Source: Galerina marginata
Lineage: Eukaryota > Basidiomycota > Agaricomycetes > Agaricales > Galerinaceae
Assembly: GCA_023014335.1 (NCBI GenBank)
Contig: JAECYW010000001.1
Location: 1,612,001-1,676,000, forward strand
Length of the DNA stretch: 64,000 nucleotides
Reading direction: 5' to 3'
Shown here: in pieces, positions 59,411 to 64,000 of the stretch
Numbering within the stretch: position 1 is the stretch's first letter
How the letters are laid out: the number at the start of each line of letters is the position of its first letter
Program-made: the position numbers and the translations under genes
The notes under the pieces: generated by a model
Told to the model about the DNA's origin: nothing
The model's database searches: none
The model's input: only the letters and a program-made list of their open reading frames with translations

Positions 59411-61412
59411 ATGTCTGCGACTCATTCGACTGAGAGGGACTACGAGAAGCAGCCTGGCAGCCCCACAGGCTCTCAGATAGACGACCCAGATGCCGAGTTT
59501 GGAGGGACAGAAGCGCGCATGGTCCTCGAGAAGAAACTGCTCTTGAAGGTCGATCTGCGGATGAGCATCTTGATTTTCATTTACATCCTTAATTATGTGA
59601 GCCTTTTGTTGGCAATATCCTCCGAGCTGAACTTGAACTGACCTGAATTTAAAGATCGACAGAAACAATGCTGGAGCGGCGCGTCTGCGCGGGTTCGAAG
59701 CGGACCTCAAGCTCAAAGGTAATATTATCAAATAAAAAGACCCAAAATGCTGAATGGACCTACAAAGGCACACAGTTCGCCACCCTCCTCTCGATCCTGT
59801 ACGTAGGGTACATTATCATGCAGGTCCCGTCGTAAGCCCATCCATCCAATGCCGCTGAATTAAATCCAAAAGATGGCGAACAGAAACATGTTTTTGAATT
59901 GGATTGGCAAGCCCTCGCTTGTACCTACCCGCGTGCATGATCGTGTGGGGTGCCATATCCTGCCTTACCGGTGCGTTCGGACTAGCTTTTATGATGAAGC
60001 TTATCGCAATTTCCTATCAGGGGTAGCCCACAAGTGCGTGATAATCTGAATATTGGGCAAGCTCGAGCTAATCCGCGAACGTGCAGCTTTACAGGCGCAC
60101 TGCTCACACGGTTCTTCCTTGGATTCGTCGAGGCTGCCTTTTTCCCTGGCGCATTGGTGAGTGCTTTTGATAACGACACCACGCACGGTCGATTAATATC
60201 GGTTTGTAGTTCCTCCTGTCAAAGTGGTACAAGCGCAACGAGCTCGGGTTGCGAACCGCCATCCTGTACTGCGGGAACATTATCAGCAATGCGTTCGGGG
60301 CGCTGATGGCGTCGGGCATCCTCAGCGGCATGCAGGGCGACCTGGGACACGCCGCCTGGAGGTAAGCGCGAGGTTCTCATGCGTATCACACGTGCGTGCG
60401 TGCGGACACAGAATTCATGAGTAATGGCAATCCCACAGGTGGCTCTTCTTCATCGAAGGCGCGCTCACGATCGGAGTCGCGGTCCTTGCGATATTCATAC
60501 TGCCTGATTTCCCAGCGACGACGTCATGGCTGACTCCGCAGGAACGTGCGCTTGCGATGCGTCGGATGGAGGAGGACGCGGCTGGGGTTGGGGACGAGGA
60601 GCAGAGCGAGCAGGGTGCGCTGGCGGGACTGTGGATGGCGAATTACGGATTGGAAGGTGTGGTGGTTGGCGCTGGCATTGACAGTCGCAGGTGGTGGCGC
60701 TGTCGTTCAACGCGTACTTCCCGACGCTGAGCGCGACGTTGGGGTTCAACCGGACGGTGACGCTGCTGCTGTGCGCTCCGCCGTTCATATTTGCAGGCGC
60801 TGTTCGCGTTTGTGCTCTCGAGGTGAGTGGTGGGTGGTATGCAGACGGTTTGAGCTGAGGACGGGCAGGCATTCGGACAAAGCTGGGGAGCGGTTTTATC
60901 ATATTGTGGGATCGCTCGGGGCGGGAGTGCTGGGGTTTGTGATCGCGATTAGCACGATGAACACTGCGGCGCGGTACATTTCATTGTAGGTGGAACGACG
61001 AGCAGACGTGGAGAGGGCTGACGTTGTGGCTAGGTTCTTGATGGCGCAATCGTACGCGGGATTCGTGGTGCTGTACGCGTGGATGAGCAACAGCTTTCCG
61101 CGACCACCGTCGAAGCGAGCGGTAGCACTGGCGCTGATGAACGCGTTTTCGCAGCTGGGGAACGTGGCTGGCTCGTGAGTTTTCTGGGAGTGCTCTGCTA
61201 TGACGTGCTGATAGGTGGGCAGGTATGTGTGGCCAACTGCAGTGGGGTCCGACGTACCGTCGGTCCTACGCGATATGCATAGCAACGTCTGGGACAGGCG
61301 ATCATCATGTGCTGGGTGTTCCGGCAGCACCTGGCGTCGCTGAACCGACGGACATGAGAGGGAGGAAGAGGAAAAGGGAATAAAGACAAAAGGGTACCGC
61401 TACATACTGTAG
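59411..61412 (+). pseudogene. MFS transporter paralogue with seven one-base shifts
   Basis: Same family as the transporter at 53594-55693. The order is intact: MSATHSTERDYEKQPGSPTG, ILIFIYILNY-IDRNNAGAARLRGFEADL, MQVPSNMFLNWIGKP, TGALLTRFFLGFVEAAFFPG, FLLSKWYKRNELGLRTAILY, FILPDFPATTSWLTPQERAL, ITDWKVWWLALALT, YFPTLSATLGFNRTVTLLLC, RHSDKAGERFYHIVG, NSFPRPPSKRAVALALMNAF and GYRYIL at 61412. To read it the frame must be moved by +1 at about 59920, 60641, 60685, 60795, 61240, 61293 and 61354. The splice sites I could define look sound, including a 13-nt exon at 60021-60033. It is either a recent pseudogene or a gene with consensus errors; the damage is all of one sign. Confidence 0.7.
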
Positions 61413-61526
61413 ACTAGATCCGGCAAGGACACCCGGAATGACATGATGGGAACGTTTGCAGTGTTTGGGGTTGGGGAATATAAAGATCTGTATTTGGACG
61501 AGTGCAGCTCAGTCACTCCTCCTTCA

Positions 61527-62780
61527 ATGAACACCCTTGGCTATGTCGCCCGTCAGTTCGATGTCCTCGCTGCCCCAACAGATCAGCCGCAGCCTCTGCC
61601 CAGAGTCAGCACATGGTCCACAAAGTCCTTCCTCTTTCCCCCGCCCACTCCCCCGAGAGCTGCCCCGAAGCGCTCCCAGTCCTCGCCGTCCTTTCCGTCC
61701 CCGCCCCCTGCTCCCCCGCCGATGCCGCTGACAGACCCGCCGACGCCGCCCCGGTCCAAGGCGCACCTCGAGTCTGTCATCGACCGCATCTTCTTCATCC
61801 GCGTCTTTCTGCTCGTTTGGGACAACCTTAGGTCCGCCTGGTCCTCGCTGCTCGACCACTTATCCCTGCCCACCCAGCGACGGGTCCACGCTGATCCCGC
61901 CGTGACGATACCAGCACCCACTCCCCCGCTATCACGCACAGACACGCCCCCAGTACCCCCAAAGAAAACCCCCTTTCACCTCCCAAAGACCCTCGTTCTC
62001 GACCTCGACGAAACCCTCATCCACTTCCACCTCCCGTCCCATACCCCACCATGGGCAGTCCCAGCTCTGGCTTCTTCACCCTCGTCCCCTCCGCCTCCAA
62101 CAACAAAGCCGCAGGCCACATGGTCGAGGTCGTCCTCGGTGGCCGCAGCACCCTCTACCACGTTTACAAACGCCCCTTTGTCGACTTCTTTCTCCGAACG
62201 GCATGTATCCCCGTTGCCATTTGTTATTCCCGTCTAATCCTATTGCTACTCAGGTCTCTAGTTGGTACACCCTCGTTATTTTCACCGCCTCCATGCAGGA
62301 ATACGCAGATCCCGTCATAGACTGGCTAGATGCAGGCCGTGGTATACTAGAACACCGTTTCTTCCGTGACGTACGTTCATTCCCCTCCATTCCGCCTTTC
62401 ATCTCCGTTTCTAAATGTCATCTCTCAGTCATGTACCCAAGCTCCCCAACGGCTCCTACACTAAAGACCTCTCTGTCATAGAAGCAGATCTCTCGCGCGT
62501 CTGTCTCGTTGACAACTCGCCCATCAGCTACACCATCAACGAAGGTACGTCGGGTCCATGCGGCGTCTGCCAAAACCATGCGCTGACATGCCCTTTTGCA
62601 GCCAACGGCATACCCATCGAAGGCTGGACTCACGACCCTTCAGACGAGGCTCTCCTCGATCTCCTCCCCGTCCTCGATTCCCTCCGGTTCACCTCTGACG
62701 TCCGCCGCGTGCTCGGCCTCAGGTGCGCTGGTGTCCTGCACTCTTCTACTTCAAGCCCGAGCTCCAGCTCGAGTTCATAA
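61527..62780 (+). CDS. NEM1: NEM1-type protein phosphatase (FCP1-like/HAD)
   Basis: ER/nuclear-envelope phosphatase that with Spo7 dephosphorylates lipin (Pah1), controlling lipid storage and nuclear membrane growth. Pro-rich N-terminus, a hydrophobic segment ([17 protein letters not shown]) and the catalytic motif [11 protein letters not shown] (DxDxT). [86 protein letters not shown] and [17 protein letters not shown] follow. The intron 62201-62253 appears to have a GC donor. Three +1 corrections are needed: just after DETLIH (about 62024), before MGSPSSGFF (about 62048), and after SCTQ (about 62440). An upstream ATG in the same frame is at 61443. Conserved enough that the gene is likely functional in the organism. 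Confidence 0.82.
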
Positions 62781-63463
62781 CACGCGGATCCGAAATAAAT
62801 CACCCGCAGCAAATTGTACCATCCCACCCTGTCGAGCCCTGCAAGCCTTGTCAACCAGTGCCCGCCATCTTGTTATTCATTACTTACTCTTAGAGCATTC
62901 TTGTCCTATTCCCAACCCCATCGCACACAAGCCAAACCCAAACCCGCTTTGAATTCGCATCGTAACATAACACATAGCATCCAAATGATACCTCGCAACA
63001 TTGCAGCAAGCGCAACTCATAATTTCATTGTCGACTTCTTTTCATTTCAAGGAGGCCCCCTCGCACAACCCAGCAGCAGCCACGCTTTGTTTTCGCATAA
63101 CTTAAAGTATTAATCAGACCAACCCCAGAATCTAGTTATCGATGTTGTACCCTTTTCTGGTTCCCTCAGACTTGGTCGTGAATGAATGTGAGCGTGATTT
63201 TTGCCGGCCTCAAGGCCTACCCATGATCGATGATCAGACTTCGAATGAGTAATTTCGTCAGCTCCATTATCATCTGCTCATCAGAGTCGTGCTGTCTCTT
63301 CCGTCGCTTGAAATTTCGCCGGTAGTCCCACAATCTCGATCCAATCAGAATTCCTTTTCAGTCGCTAGAACCAGTTGTATTGAGCACTATCAGACGAAAC
63401 AAGCAAACCTATCGTACACACGAAAATCCAAGCGAGGTCAAGCAATTTCAAACGACCACCCCA
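62781..63463. other. intergenic, convergent 3' flanks of NEM1 and RFA1
   Basis: About 680 bp between convergent stop codons. No gene or notable repeat seen; presumably 3' UTRs and terminators. Confidence 0.4.
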
Positions 63464-64000
63464 CTACCTCGCCCAAGCAGAATACAGCAAATCACGCATA
63501 GCAATGGCCTCTTCCTTGTAATTCAACGGCTGGATGCGCGAGATGCCATATCTGATACGGGTGTTTTCCTAGATCACCGGAAGATGAAAATAGGGAATGG
63601 AAACTAAGTTGCAAGTCACATTAAAATAAAGGGAGCGTACGTTGTAAGTGTCCTGCTTGGCGCGGCACGAGAAATTGAAGGTGTGGCAATTGGCCTTGTG
63701 CATGATCGCGTTGTACTCGGACGGATCGCGTTCCTGGTCACAGTTAGAGACGGTGATTCGCATGTATAGACAATTTGGATGCACCTTTTTCTCCAGCAAC
63801 TCGTTCGCAGTCATGCCAAACACTGCTACACCGACCTCATTAAAGCCCTGCAGCCAGGCTTGTCCAGAGTAGTCCGCAACAGCCATAGACATGATGTAGC
63901 TGTTCAGTGTCCAGGACAAATCATGAGCTTAACACCTCCACGACTTCAACAACAACAATAAAACTGACCGATGCTCCGGCGCAGGGTAGCTCTGCTCGCA
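63464..64000 (-). CDS. RFA1: replication protein A large subunit, C-terminal part (5' end outside window)
   Basis: C-terminal OB fold of RPA70, the single-stranded DNA-binding subunit used in replication, repair and recombination. The partial zinc-ribbon end CEQSYPAPEHR (at the window edge) joins after an intron to YIMSMAVADYSGQAWLQGFN, EVGVAVFGMTANELLEKK, then ERDPSEYNAIMHKANCHTFN with FSCRAKQDTYN, and finally IRYGISRIQPLNYKEEAIAM and RDLLYSAWAR before the stop at 63464. Three introns join in frame. No anomaly in the part seen. Confidence 0.92.

Overview
The window is nuclear DNA of a filamentous fungus, almost certainly an Agaricomycete (Basidiomycota). Genes are dense and lie on both strands. 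Nearly every one is cut by many short introns of about 45-70 nt with GT/AG ends. The gene families, including a DUF6570-type Helitron, a multi-exon SLA1, a chitin synthase and small RING proteins, are typical of mushroom-forming fungi. I see no tRNA, rRNA or CRISPR.

Layout, left to right: 3' part of a large E2 ubiquitin-conjugating enzyme (1-3339); peroxisomal adenine nucleotide carrier (3590-4961); SEC7/BIG Arf exchange factor (5260-11899); SLA1 endocytic adaptor (minus) head-to-head with translation factor eRF3 (12067-17853); RTP1/TANGO6 (18235-21685); TRAPPC2L (minus) head-to-head with deoxyhypusine synthase (21970-24074); Aro8-type aminotransferase (minus, 24182-26358); a 1.5-kb gap; GIS2-like zinc-knuckle protein (27919-28759); a 7-kb Helitron (about 28950-36012, minus) carrying a nested TIR element; COQ10 (36016-36780); a GST-fold protein (minus, 36938-38348); a 1.9-kb repeat-rich gap; chitin synthase (40623-44127); a RING pseudogene; SPO12-family protein (minus); Rheb GTPase; an orphan gene; beta-mannosidase (minus, 49517-53244); an MFS transporter (minus); an AlaX-type tRNA-editing protein; a RING E3 (minus); a second, damaged MFS paralogue; NEM1-type phosphatase; and the 3' end of RFA1 (minus).

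Most genes are single-copy housekeeping functions. Themes include translation (eRF3, deoxyhypusine synthase, AlaX, GIS2), membrane traffic (SEC7, TRAPPC2L, SLA1), growth control (Rheb, NEM1, SPO12) and the cell wall (chitin synthase). They are not co-transcribed, but several pairs share short divergent promoters of 98-340 bp.

Two features stand out. First, the Helitron appears to have landed within a few bases of the COQ10 start codon. A TA-flanked TIR element sits in its helicase tail and now supplies the stop codon, and one in-frame TGA separates its Rep and helicase halves. Second, several otherwise conserved genes (SEC7, AlaX, RING, MFS2, NEM1) need one-base corrections, nearly all +1, to read through. 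Many of these look like a single A or T inserted next to a C, often turning CG into CAG. An assembly artefact is the simplest explanation, but the pattern should be tested.
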